From: Rubripirellula obstinata
Lineage (GTDB): Bacteria; Planctomycetota; Planctomycetia; Pirellulales; Pirellulaceae
DNA length: 40,405 bases
Assembly (NCBI RefSeq): GCF_001642955.1
Contig: NZ_LWSK01000052.1
Coordinates: forward strand, 1-40,405
Reading direction: 5' to 3'
The notes under the pieces were generated by a model. It saw nothing but the letters and a program-made list of their open reading frames with translations. It had not been told where the DNA came from and did no database searches. A program made the translations under genes and the position numbers. This document shows positions 25,832-33,097 of this stretch, piece after piece (position 1 is the stretch's first letter; each line of letters opens with the position of its first letter).

Positions 25832-26305
25832 ATGGCAGTCCGAATCCGAATGAAAAAAATGGGACGAGCTCACCGTCCTTTCTTCCGCATCTGTGCCATG
25901 GACAAACGAAGTCCACGGGATGGCCGCGTGATTGAAAACTTGGGCACCTACGACCCGATGTGCCCCGAAACTGACGCTCGCGTCACCCTGAAAACTGACC
26001 GCATCGCCTACTGGGTTGGCGTCGGTGCTCAGCCCAGCGACAAGGTTGCTGTCCTGATCAAAAAGTACGGTGCCGAAGGCACTCACCTGGAAGCCCAAGC
26101 GGCCGCGAAAGATCGTTTGTCAAAGCGTAAGGATTACACTCCAGCACCCTTCGTGCCGCCTAAGCCGAAAGAAGAACCCAAGGCTGAAGCACCCGCGGAA
26201 ACACCGGCTGAAGAAGCACCTGCGGCCGAAGCAAAACCTGAAGACGCCAAGCCCGAAGAAGCCGGCACCGAAGAGCCCAAAGCGGAAGAAACTGCTAGCG
26301 AGTAA
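25832..26305 (+). CDS. rpsP: 30S ribosomal protein S16 with long acidic tail
   Basis: Ribosomal protein S16, a small-subunit assembly protein. The conserved core is the first 90 or so residues: [36 protein letters not shown] and [21 protein letters not shown]16 is usually 80-100 residues, but here there are 157. The extra part, from about residue 105, is a low-complexity Ala/Pro/Glu/Lys tail ([20 protein letters not shown] and similar), probably disordered. Similar tails occur on S16 in several other phyla. The ATG at 25832 has AAAGGGAG upstream. The gene is followed 17 bases later by trmD; rimM, usually between them, is absent. Confidence 0.96.
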   Translation: MAVRIRMKKMGRAHRPFFRICAMDKRSPRDGRVIENLGTYDPMCPETDARVTLKTDRIAYWVGVGAQPSDKVAVLIKKYGAEGTHLEAQAAAKDRLSKRKDYTPAPFVPPKPKEEPKAEAPAETPAEEAPAAEAKPEDAKPEEAGTEEPKAEETASE

Positions 26306-26322
26306 TTCCGCCTGCGGCGACC

Positions 26323-27006
26323 ATGCGATTTGACATTATCACCCTTTTCCCGGACCTGTTTGACGGATACTTGACGCAAGGACTGCTCGGCAAAGCGATC
26401 GAGCGAAACTTGACTCAAATCCATCGGCATGACCTACGCGAATTTGCTCCCAACACACCTCACCGACCGGTTGATGACAAACCATTCGGTGGCGGCCCCG
26501 GGATGCTGATTCAGGTCGAGCCGACGGTCAAATGCGTTGAAGCAGTTCGTGAAAAAGACACCACCCCCGCTCGAACGATTCTGTTGACGCCGCAAGGCAA
26601 ACGGTTCGATCAGCGGATGGCCGAAGACTTTGCCGTCAGCGAGCGATTGATTTTGCTGTGTGGACGTTACGAGGGATTCGACCAACGGGTGACTGAGATC
26701 CTGCAACCAGAGGAAATCAGCGTGGGTGATTTTGTGCTCAATGGTGGCGAGGTAGCAGCCATGCTGATCGTTGACGCGGTCGTGCGGCTGATTCCCGGCG
26801 TCCTGGGCGACGAACTAAGTAACATCGATGATTCCTTTAGCCGTGGAAATCGGATTCTGGAATTTCCTCAATACACACGACCTCGCGAATTTCGCGGACA
26901 CAAGGTTCCCGACATCTTGCTAAGCGGCGATCACCAAGCGATCGCCAAATGGCGAGACGAGCAGAGCCGGTTGCGAACCGAGCACAGGCGTAGCGATTTG
27001 CTGTGA
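26323..27006 (+). CDS. trmD: tRNA (guanine-N1)-methyltransferase TrmD
   Basis: SPOUT-class enzyme that uses S-adenosylmethionine to methylate G37 of tRNAs, preventing frameshifts. It has 227 residues. Family hallmarks are [20 protein letters not shown] at the N-terminus, [11 protein letters not shown], the trefoil-knot segments [11 protein letters not shown] and [26 protein letters not shown] and the C-terminal [17 protein letters not shown]. The C-terminal domain is slightly short. It sits between rpsP and rplS with 17 and 54 bases of spacing, the standard ribosomal operon order. Confidence 0.97.
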   Translation: MRFDIITLFPDLFDGYLTQGLLGKAIERNLTQIHRHDLREFAPNTPHRPVDDKPFGGGPGMLIQVEPTVKCVEAVREKDTTPARTILLTPQGKRFDQRMAEDFAVSERLILLCGRYEGFDQRVTEILQPEEISVGDFVLNGGEVAAMLIVDAVVRLIPGVLGDELSNIDDSFSRGNRILEFPQYTRPREFRGHKVPDILLSGDHQAIAKWRDEQSRLRTEHRRSDLL

Positions 27007-27060
27007 ACCAGTAAAATTCAACTCACCTTAAAAACACTTTAGATATCGAAGCGAGAAATC

Positions 27061-27417
27061 ATGTCCACTCAATCCATCATGGAACTGGTCGAAAAGACCG
27101 CCCTGAAAGAGAACCCACCCCAATTTGACATTGGCGATACGGTCGATGTTCACTTGAAGATTTTGGAAGGCAACAAAGAACGCATCCAAGTCTTCAGCGG
27201 CGTTGTGATCGCACGCAGCGGTACAGGCAGCAAAGAAATGTTCAGCGTTCGCCGAATCGTTGCTGGTGAAGGTGTGGAACGCAAGTTCCCCGTTCACAGC
27301 CCCAAGATCGAAAAGGTCGAAGTGACACGAAGCGCCATCGTGCGTCGTGCCAAGCTGTACTTCCTACGCGGCCGAGTCGGCAAGGCAGTCCGCCTGAAAG
27401 AACGTCGCCGAGTGTGA
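27061..27417 (+). CDS. rplS: 50S ribosomal protein L19
   Basis: Large-subunit protein at the 30S-50S interface. It has 118 residues, the usual length. Hallmarks are FDIGDTVDVHLKILEGNKER, QVFSGVVIARSGTGSKEMFS, VRRIVAGEGVERKFPVHSP and KVEVTRSAIVRRAKLYFLRG, ending VGKAVRLKERRRV. The ATG at 27061 is unambiguous. It is the last gene of the ribosomal group; the following 173 bases contain a repeat before yraN. Confidence 0.97.
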   Translation: MSTQSIMELVEKTALKENPPQFDIGDTVDVHLKILEGNKERIQVFSGVVIARSGTGSKEMFSVRRIVAGEGVERKFPVHSPKIEKVEVTRSAIVRRAKLYFLRGRVGKAVRLKERRRV

Positions 27418-27493
27418 GCCCAGTAGCACGTAGCGCCAGCTAACGGTTCTGGTCACCAGCCAGTGACCGGACGCCGACCGGCTGTAGATAAAA

Positions 27494-27560
27494 GTGAGCC
27501 GCGACGCGTAATCGGCCGGGCCTACATCGCCAGCCCGAGGCCTGACGGCCAGCGGCTCAC
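27494..27560. repeat. GTGAGCCG...CGGCTCAC inverted repeat
   Basis: The outer ends GTGAGCCG (27494-27501) and CGGCTCAC (27553-27560) are complementary, with GC-rich sequence between them (GCCGGGCC, GGCCTGACGGCC). It lies between rplS and yraN. From memory, similar GAGCCG...CGGCTC elements are common between genes in Rhodopirellula-type genomes. It might also end the ribosomal transcript. Confidence 0.6.
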
Positions 27561-27590
27561 AATTGCCGGCGGGATATCGGTCAAATCGCC

Positions 27591-28043
27591 ATGCCACGCT
27601 TCATCCACCGCATCCGCGCCGCCTACGTCGATTGGCGTTACGGCCGGATTGATCTGGATGCGAAAGTCGGCAAGAAAGGCGAACAAGCCGCAGCACGCTT
27701 GCTGCGGCGAAAGGGTCTGACCGTCATCGCCGAGAGCGAATCCGACCGAGGTGGCGAAATCGATCTGATCGCCATCGACGAGCGAAAAAAGATCATCATC
27801 TTTGTCGAAGTCAAAACGCACTCGACCACCAAACCCGGACACCCCGCCGAGCGAGTAGACGAAGCGAAGCAGGGCAGAGTATCCCGCGCCGCGATGCGGT
27901 ACCTAAAACGCAAAAAGCTACTAGGAACTCCGGTGCGTTTCGATGTTATCGCCGTCTGGTGGCACACCGACGCCCCAGAACCAAACAAGATCGAGCACTA
28001 CGAAGCAGCCTTTGAGTGCACTGGTGATTTCCAGATGTTTTAA
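27591..28043 (+). CDS. yraN: UPF0102 (YraN) family nuclease-like protein
   Basis: UPF0102 protein with a Holliday-junction-resolvase-like, restriction-type fold. The family core is GKKGEQAAARLLRRKGLTVI, GGEIDLIAIDERKKIIIFVE and VKTHSTTKPGHPAERVDEAK. It gives the catalytic pattern GEIDLI-x-FVEVK, with Asp and Glu-x-Lys positions intact. At 150 residues it is slightly longer than typical (about 120) because of an N-terminal extension. In many bacteria yraN lies near rplS or rnhB, as here. Its cellular role is still poorly defined. Confidence 0.93.
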   Translation: MPRFIHRIRAAYVDWRYGRIDLDAKVGKKGEQAAARLLRRKGLTVIAESESDRGGEIDLIAIDERKKIIIFVEVKTHSTTKPGHPAERVDEAKQGRVSRAAMRYLKRKKLLGTPVRFDVIAVWWHTDAPEPNKIEHYEAAFECTGDFQMF

Positions 28044-28051
28044 TCAGCCAG

Positions 28052-28330
28052 CTAAACCTCAGTCATACCATGTGCAGCGAAACCTTTGGCTCTCAACAAA
28101 CAGGCGTCGCAGTGACCGCAGGCTGCTTTTCCTTCGATCGGGTCGTAGCACGAGATTGTTTGGCTGTAGTCGATGCCTTGCTTGGTTGCCAAGTTTGCCA
28201 TGGTTTGGAATGCGGCGATGAATTCCGCGCGGCAATCGGGATAGCCGCTGTAGTCCAGTGCATTGACGTCGATGAAGATGTCGCGTGCATCTAAGACTTC
28301 CGGGATGGCTTGGCCGGAGCCATCCGCCAA
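28052..28330 (-). pseudogene. Decayed 3' fragment of queC
   Basis: The minus-strand reading matches the C-terminal half of the intact QueC at 29461-30144: [20 protein letters not shown], then [20 protein letters not shown] and [14 protein letters not shown]. An internal stretch corresponding to 87 bases (29 codons) is missing, with the junction at TCGA, a tetranucleotide present at both ends of the missing part in the intact gene (29579-29582 and 29666-29669). DNA similarity runs from 28077 to about 28306 and is nearly perfect in the first 100 bases. The N-terminal half with the ATP loop is absent, so no function is expected. The 15 or so residues at each end of the open frame are not queC. 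Confidence 0.93.
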
Positions 28331-28416
28331 TCTTGACGATTACTCAAAGTCGGGCTTCGCAGGGGCCAGCGGCGGCGGTTACAATGGACTGATACACCCA
28401 ACACGGAGATTGGCCG

Positions 28417-28641
28417 ATGGACACGACAGTTGACGCACCATTGCAATGGGTCGAGAGCATCACGACGCTCCGCTTGCCCGAGCAAGCCGACCAGCGATTG
28501 CAAGATTTAATGGATCGCAACAATGAAGGCCAACTCACCGAATCAGAACGTGCCGACCTGGCCGCATTGGCCGAGCTGAGCGAGCGTCTTTCACTTGTAC
28601 GCGCCGAAGCGCTGCATCTTCTCGGTCGCAAGCCTTCCTAG
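28417..28641 (+). CDS. Small conserved protein paired with the HNH endonuclease
   Basis: A 74-residue acidic, helical protein. The segment RLQDLMDRNNEGQLTESERA, followed by LAALAELSERLSLVRAEALH, matches from memory a small conserved family found immediately upstream of HNH endonuclease genes in cyanobacteria and other bacteria. GGAG at 28405-28408 is a good ribosome-binding site, 8 bases before the ATG. It ends 4 bases before the likely GTG of the HNH gene, so the pair is one translational unit. Such a constant partner could restrain or recruit the nuclease; this is inference. Confidence 0.8.
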   Translation: MDTTVDAPLQWVESITTLRLPEQADQRLQDLMDRNNEGQLTESERADLAALAELSERLSLVRAEALHLLGRKPS

Positions 28642-28645
28642 CGTC

Positions 28646-29056
28646 GTGGTTTCCACCGAGACACGACAAACCGTGATCGCCCGATCAGGCGGTCGATGTG
28701 AATACTGCCGAATGGACCACTCGTTGCAGGGTGCGACTTTTCACGTCGAGCATGTTTTCCCGCGTTCGGCAGGCGGTTCCGATGACGCCGAAAATTTGGC
28801 GTTGGCCTGCCCGAGCTGCAATCTGCACAAGTCCGATCGCGTGGCGGTCTCTCCATTGGGATCGTCGGAACCGATCACGTTGTTCAATCCGCGATCCGAT
28901 CTCTGGTCAGACCACTTCGAGTGGGACGAGTACGCAATCGCGGGTAAGACGCCGATCGGTATCGCAACGATCGACGCATTGCATTTGAACGACCAGAGGC
29001 GTCAGAAGATACGCCAAGCTGAACGTCTGTTCGACTTGTTCCCGCCAGAAGACTGA
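28646..29056 (+). CDS. HNH endonuclease
   Basis: Small HNH-family nuclease (McrA-like), about 136 residues from the GTG at 28646. The zinc and catalytic motif is complete: CEYCRMDHSLQGATFHVEHV supplies the first CxxC and the H of the ββα-metal fold, SAGGSDDAENLALACPSCNL the N and second CxxC, and NLHKSD the final His. The C-terminal part (LFNPRSDLWSDHFEWDE, DALHLNDQRRQKIRQAERL) is characteristic of this subgroup. A TTG at 28595 would overlap the upstream gene by 47 bases and is less likely. The module lies between a queC fragment and intact queC, all within 2.1 kb. Confidence 0.93.
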   Translation: MVSTETRQTVIARSGGRCEYCRMDHSLQGATFHVEHVFPRSAGGSDDAENLALACPSCNLHKSDRVAVSPLGSSEPITLFNPRSDLWSDHFEWDEYAIAGKTPIGIATIDALHLNDQRRQKIRQAERLFDLFPPED

Positions 29057-29460
29057 ATCCAACAGCGAAGATCGTTCTGCTCACTGAGATAATCGAACTT
29101 CTCTCAGGGTGCGAAGCTCGACGCCGTCGAGCTTCTCGCGGTGGAGGGCTTCGCCGGGGACAGTCTTGGGATTCGGGATTGAGTCACAGTCTTTTTTGAT
29201 ATTACCACAAGGAGATTGAATGAGCATGTCAACCTCCGTCCTTCGCAAAAGAGTTTGTTGTCAATCGCGAAACCCGAGTCTGACTCCACGCGAAGCGTTT
29301 TTCACCACTTTGTTCGTTAAGCCGCGTGGGCATCGCCCCGCGCGTTCGGGGCGATCGGGGCAGCACGACGCGCGGGGCGATGCCCACGCGGTTAAACAGT
29401 TTAGAAAACCTTCACGGCGTTGGTGGCTACTCCGCCGTGAGTCGCGGAACTCCACACGGC
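29057..29460. other. Gene-free interval with palindromes
   Basis: The interval contains a tight palindrome, GAAGCTCGAC / GTCGAGCTTC, at 29113-29135, and the GGGCATCGCCCCGCGCG hairpin at 29322-29391. An ATG at 29220 has AAGGAG in front (about 29209), but the frame that follows runs into the hairpin and looks unlike protein. It may be the remains of a gene start. Nothing else was seen. Confidence 0.5.
29322..29425. repeat. GGGCATCGCCCCGCGCG hairpin element
   Basis: Arms 29322-29345 and 29368-29391 are exact reverse complements over 24 bases around a 22-base loop. It is followed by GGTTAAACAGTTTAGAAAAC and CTTCACGGCGTTGG. The same hairpin-plus-linker order occurs, reversed, at 36853-36905 and, diverged, at 47-150, so the linker belongs to the element. 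Confidence 0.9.
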
Positions 29461-30144
29461 TTACGTTGGGTCGAGTCCAAGCTCGGCGAAACCTTTGGCT
29501 CTCAACAAACAGGCGTCGCAGTGACCGCAGGCTGCTTTTCCTTCGATCGGGTCGTAGCACGAGATTGTTTGGCTGTAGTCGATTCCTAGCGATAAACCTT
29601 TGGCGATGATCTGGGCTTTGGTTAGGTCGATCAGTGGGGTGTGGATTTTCAGTTGGTCGGTATCTTCGACGCCTTGCTTGGTTGCCAAGTTTGCCATGGT
29701 TTGGAATGCGGCGATGAATTCCGCGCGGCAATCGGGATAGCCGCTGTAATCGAGTGCATTGACGCCGATGAAGATGTCGCGTGCCCCTAAGACTTCCGCC
29801 ATCGCGAGGGAAAGCGACAAGAAAATCGTATTCCTGGCTGGCACGTAGGTCACTGGGATTTCGCCGCCGATATCTTCCACACGATCGCACTTCGGCACCG
29901 CGATGTCACCATCGGTCAATGCGGATCCACCAAACGCGGCCAAGTCGATGCCGACAATTCGGTGAGACGCGGCACCAAGTTTTTCGGCTAGGCCGGCGGC
30001 GCACTGAATTTCATGCTGATGACGTTGGCCGTATCGAAAGCTAATCGCGTGAACATCAAAGCCTTGGTCCTTGGCGATCGCAAAGCAGGTGGCACTGTCC
30101 AGGCCGCCCGAAAGCAACACGATCGCGGGTCTTGTATCAGTCAC
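29461..30144 (-). CDS. queC: 7-cyano-7-deazaguanine synthase QueC
   Basis: ATP-dependent enzyme that converts 7-carboxy-7-deazaguanine to preQ0 in queuosine biosynthesis. The PP-loop is [11 protein letters not shown] near the N-terminus; [20 protein letters not shown] and [18 protein letters not shown] are family signatures. The C-terminal zinc site is [20 protein letters not shown] with four Cys. The GTG at 30144, which overlaps the upstream HD gene stop by 8 bases, gives about 227 residues, the usual length. The ATG at 30198 would add 18 residues encoded inside the other gene and is less likely. A 3' fragment of this gene with an 87-base deletion lies 1.1 kb downstream at 28052-28330. Confidence 0.95.
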   Translation of the reverse strand: MTDTRPAIVLLSGGLDSATCFAIAKDQGFDVHAISFRYGQRHQHEIQCAAGLAEKLGAASHRIVGIDLAAFGGSALTDGDIAVPKCDRVEDIGGEIPVTYVPARNTIFLSLSLAMAEVLGARDIFIGVNALDYSGYPDCRAEFIAAFQTMANLATKQGVEDTDQLKIHTPLIDLTKAQIIAKGLSLGIDYSQTISCYDPIEGKAACGHCDACLLRAKGFAELGLDPT

Positions 30145-31108
30145 GTTTCTTCCAAAGCTTGCGGCCAATCGATGGGTTGTAGTTGGTCCAGTTTCCATCG
30201 GCGGAAACGTCGGCTTCGATCACCGAAGTGTAGGACGCCATCTTTGCATCCAGATTGTCGATGTGGTGAAGAGCGACAGCTTCCAGGGTGACGGGAATTT
30301 TTGGGCTGCCGTATTCGAGGACTCCGTGATGGCTGACGACCATGTGTTCTAGGTGCAAACGCAGTTCGGCCGGGAAGGGTTTCGATGACTCGGAGCCTTC
30401 GCTGATGGACGCAATTTTTTCGCCCAACGTTTGCACTCCGATCACGATATGCCCGACCATCTGTCCGCGATCGGTGTAAGAGATTTCACCATCGGCGGCC
30501 AGTTCATCAATCTTGCCCAAGTCATGCAGGAAAGCACCAAAGACCAGCAGATCGGAATCCAGTTGCGGATAACGAGTCGCAACCAAGCCGGCCAGTTCCA
30601 TCATGTCCACGGTGTGACGCAGCAGGCCACCTGGATAGGCGTGATGATTGTTGACGGCGGCGGCGGCTTTTGAAAACCGAGAAACAAATTTCTCGTCCTT
30701 CAAGTAGGCTTCACCCAGCCGAACCAAGTGCGGGTTGCTGAGCTGCGAAAACAGTTCGCCCAGGCGGCCGATCAATTGCTCGGATGCGGCTGCGTCAAAC
30801 CGCTCAAATTCGCTCAGTTCGACCTCGCTGGGATCCATGCGTTCCAAGCCGGTGACAATGATCTGCAGAGTGCCATTGTGGATTTGAGTTCGACCGTGGC
30901 AAAAAACGTAGTCGCCTCGATCAAAAGAATCGAAGAGCTTCTCGTCCGCGTTCCAGAACATTGCCGCAATCACGCCGGTCCGATCGGCCAGTCGCAGCAG
31001 GATGTACTTGCCACCCTGTCGATTGACGCGAAGCTGTTTGTCGGCGGCCCGGAACGCTTGTTCGAGCGGTTGTCCATCGGCCAATTCGGCTACAGGAGTT
31101 CGATTCAC
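30137..31108 (-). CDS. OB-fold / HD-domain protein, YhaM-like 3'-5' exoribonuclease
   Basis: A 323-residue cytoplasmic protein with the architecture of YhaM. The N-terminal OB-fold (about 20-100) includes [20 protein letters not shown] and [14 protein letters not shown]. The HD domain from about 150 includes [20 protein letters not shown] (first His), [14 protein letters not shown] (the HD pair, about residue 194) and [15 protein letters not shown] (later His residues). YhaM-type enzymes degrade RNA and ssDNA from the 3' end. The GTG start at 31108 gives a normal length. The gene overlaps queC by 8 bases, so the two are coupled; a functional link is not known. Confidence 0.87.
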   Translation of the reverse strand: MNRTPVAELADGQPLEQAFRAADKQLRVNRQGGKYILLRLADRTGVIAAMFWNADEKLFDSFDRGDYVFCHGRTQIHNGTLQIIVTGLERMDPSEVELSEFERFDAAASEQLIGRLGELFSQLSNPHLVRLGEAYLKDEKFVSRFSKAAAAVNNHHAYPGGLLRHTVDMMELAGLVATRYPQLDSDLLVFGAFLHDLGKIDELAADGEISYTDRGQMVGHIVIGVQTLGEKIASISEGSESSKPFPAELRLHLEHMVVSHHGVLEYGSPKIPVTLEAVALHHIDNLDAKMASYTSVIEADVSADGNWTNYNPSIGRKLWKKRD

Positions 31109-31273
31109 GGTGTTTGCTCGCAGAAGAAGTTGATGAGGTTACGCTAGAATGTCGCGGTCTGGCCAAAATTGGCAAGCCCTGAAAGCATTGGCACCCATTT
31201 GAGTTGGGATATTTCTTCCAAGCAGCACCTCACCGGCGGTCCCACGGGTTGGATCAGTGGTTAAACTTAATGA

Positions 31274-31969
31274 ATGACCGACCTGACCTCTTCATCACAG
31301 CAAGGACGCAAGAGCACCATCAATTTGGTGCGTTCGAGCCATCCTTGGACCGAAGCCGATAGCGCGGCGGGATACGTATTGAAATATATCGTGCCCATGC
31401 GACGCATCTTGACCGACGTTGTCGGAAGCCAAGAAGTCGCAGACGGTGCGCTAAAGCTGTTGCTCGGGCATCTGGTCTCAGCAGGCTTTGGCGACCAAAA
31501 AAGTGGCAAGCTAAGAGATTTTTTGGTCAGAGGTGTGAGGTCGGCCGCAAAAACTGCGGTTGCTGATTTACCAGATGACAAACGACCCGACCTAAACTTG
31601 GACGTTGCAACGCTGGAGTCCAAGACCTGGCTAACGTACTGGCGGGAAGGACTGCTCGAACGAGCCTGGCGAGCACTGGAACGGTTGGAACATTCCAGCA
31701 CTGATAAGCCGTACTACACGGTCCTGTTTTCAGCCACCAGCGGTGAGGCCAAGACAACACCTGCGCTGGTCGAAAAGATCCACGGCGAAATTGGTCAGAA
31801 ACTTGATGAAGCAACCGTTCAACAATTCCTGACCGAGTCACGCACGATGTTTGCTCAGATGATTGCTGATGAAGTCGCTGAAACGATCAAAAGCCCAACC
31901 AGCGAAGACGTCAAACGAGAAATCGCTCTATTGGGATTAAGCAAAGCGTTTTCTGGAATCACGGTTTAA
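31274..31969 (+). CDS. Sigma-70-like protein of a planctomycete-specific type (tentative)
   Basis: A 231-residue soluble protein without signal peptide. The order of segments resembles an ECF-like group I recall from planctomycetes: an N-terminal helical part (AAGYVLKYIVPMRRILTDVV, then DGALKLLLGHLVSAGFGDQK), a basic helix (LRDFLVRGVRSAAKTAV), then WREGLLERAWRALERLEH and a C-terminal TVQQFLTESRTMFAQMIADE. The last part would be the region 4-like recognition helix, but the canonical sigma motifs are weak, so DNA binding is unproven. A segment of about 30 residues (PDDKRPDLNLDVATLESKTW) separates the halves. It stands alone between the divergent HD gene and the cytochrome gene. The coding call is firm; the family call is not. 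Confidence 0.6.
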   Translation: MTDLTSSSQQGRKSTINLVRSSHPWTEADSAAGYVLKYIVPMRRILTDVVGSQEVADGALKLLLGHLVSAGFGDQKSGKLRDFLVRGVRSAAKTAVADLPDDKRPDLNLDVATLESKTWLTYWREGLLERAWRALERLEHSSTDKPYYTVLFSATSGEAKTTPALVEKIHGEIGQKLDEATVQQFLTESRTMFAQMIADEVAETIKSPTSEDVKREIALLGLSKAFSGITV

Positions 31970-32025
31970 GAATGATACCGAAATAGCTTCATGAAATTCG
32001 ATTGCACCAAATCCCAACCCATTCA

Positions 32026-33093
32026 ATGAAACGAGTTCACGAAAACTTGGTTAAGAAATCACCGATCGCTCTAAGCCTGACCTGGTTTGGATTGATCCTC
32101 TGTTCAGCTTTATTACTTGGATCCACCATCGCGTCGGCGGAAGAAACTGAACCCGAGATGCCGTTCGCTCTTGATGATGATGGACGCTTGGTTCGATTCG
32201 ATCGCGACGTCGCGCCGATCCTGCGAACCCGTTGTTTGGAATGCCACAACGAAGAAGACGCACGAGGAGATTTCCGCGTCGATGATCGCGATACTTTGCT
32301 GGGATACGTTGAACCCGATGACGCGGAATCCAGCACCTTGTTCGCCGATTATCTAACCATCGATGACGAGGACATGTTGATGCCGCCACGAACCCATGGC
32401 GGTCCGCTTTCAGCATCGGAATTGTCGATCATTCGCGTTTGGATTAACGAAGGTGCGGGTTGGCCCGAAGACGTTCAACTTGTCTCGGCGGGTGCCGAAG
32501 ACAAACTTGCGGTTGCAGTCGCGCCGCCAACGACGTTGCTGGGCAGAGTTTGGGCGGCCCAGGGTTTCTTGCACCCGGCGACGGTACACTTTCCCGTTGC
32601 ACTGTTGTTGCTGGGAGCCGCCTTTGTGGTGCTAGGCTGGAAATGGCCCGCCGTGGGAACTCAGATTCCGTTGGCATGTTTGTTGATCGGCGCGGTTACC
32701 GCAATCGCATCGACGGCGATGGGGTTTTCGTTCGCGGTCGAACGAGGTTACGGATCGTGGGATCGATTCGACGCCGCGATCATGGAAAAAGAAGTTTTCT
32801 GGCACCGATGGTCAGGTGTCGTGGTTTCAGTCTTGGCCGCCGTTTTCGCGATCATCGCGTTGGTATCGTTACGAACCAAGAACGCTCGAATGACGACCGT
32901 TTGGAAGGCCGGGTTACTCGTTTGTGCAGCGATCGTTGGGTTGGTGGGACACCAAGGCGGCGAAATGAGTTACGGCGAAGACTTCTATCCGAAGATGTTC
33001 CGAACACTTTTGGGAACACCAGAAACAAATGCAGATGCGGTGACCGTATCCGCTGCCAGCGTGGTGCAAAAGTCCGAGCGTAATCTTGAATAG
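32026..33093 (+). CDS. Planctomycete cytochrome c domain fused to a membrane domain
   Basis: An exported membrane protein of 355 residues. A signal segment (LTWFGLILCSALLLGSTIAS) precedes a planctomycete-type cytochrome c domain (PSCyt1-like): VRFDRDVAPILRTRCLECHN, with the haem-binding CLECH and the family phrases MPPRTHGGPLS and LSIIRVWINEGA. The rest is four hydrophobic helices (about 190-320) starting FLHPATVHFPVALLLLGAAF, resembling the DUF2231 family. Two His (HPATVHFP) and a later HRWSG could bind a second cofactor. It is a likely electron-transfer protein at the cytoplasmic membrane. The ATG at 32026 is chosen over the TTG at 32002. The next gene begins 4 bases after the stop. Confidence 0.85.
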   Translation: MKRVHENLVKKSPIALSLTWFGLILCSALLLGSTIASAEETEPEMPFALDDDGRLVRFDRDVAPILRTRCLECHNEEDARGDFRVDDRDTLLGYVEPDDAESSTLFADYLTIDDEDMLMPPRTHGGPLSASELSIIRVWINEGAGWPEDVQLVSAGAEDKLAVAVAPPTTLLGRVWAAQGFLHPATVHFPVALLLLGAAFVVLGWKWPAVGTQIPLACLLIGAVTAIASTAMGFSFAVERGYGSWDRFDAAIMEKEVFWHRWSGVVVSVLAAVFAIIALVSLRTKNARMTTVWKAGLLVCAAIVGLVGHQGGEMSYGEDFYPKMFRTLLGTPETNADAVTVSAASVVQKSERNLE

Positions 33094-33097
33094 CCGG

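Noticed and set aside
28070-28294. Plus-strand Cys-rich small protein opposite the queC fragment
   Set aside because: The same reading exists antisense to intact queC, so it is a shadow of queC coding sequence.
28330-28416. Promoter for the HNH module from TTGACG and TACAAT
   Set aside because: The two boxes are about 41 bases apart, too far for a sigma-70 promoter, and no better -35 box was found for TACAAT.
29220-29609. A 129-codon frame with AAGGAG before its ATG
   Set aside because: It runs through the GGGCATCGCC hairpin and into antisense queC; the protein is Arg-rich without any recognisable pattern.
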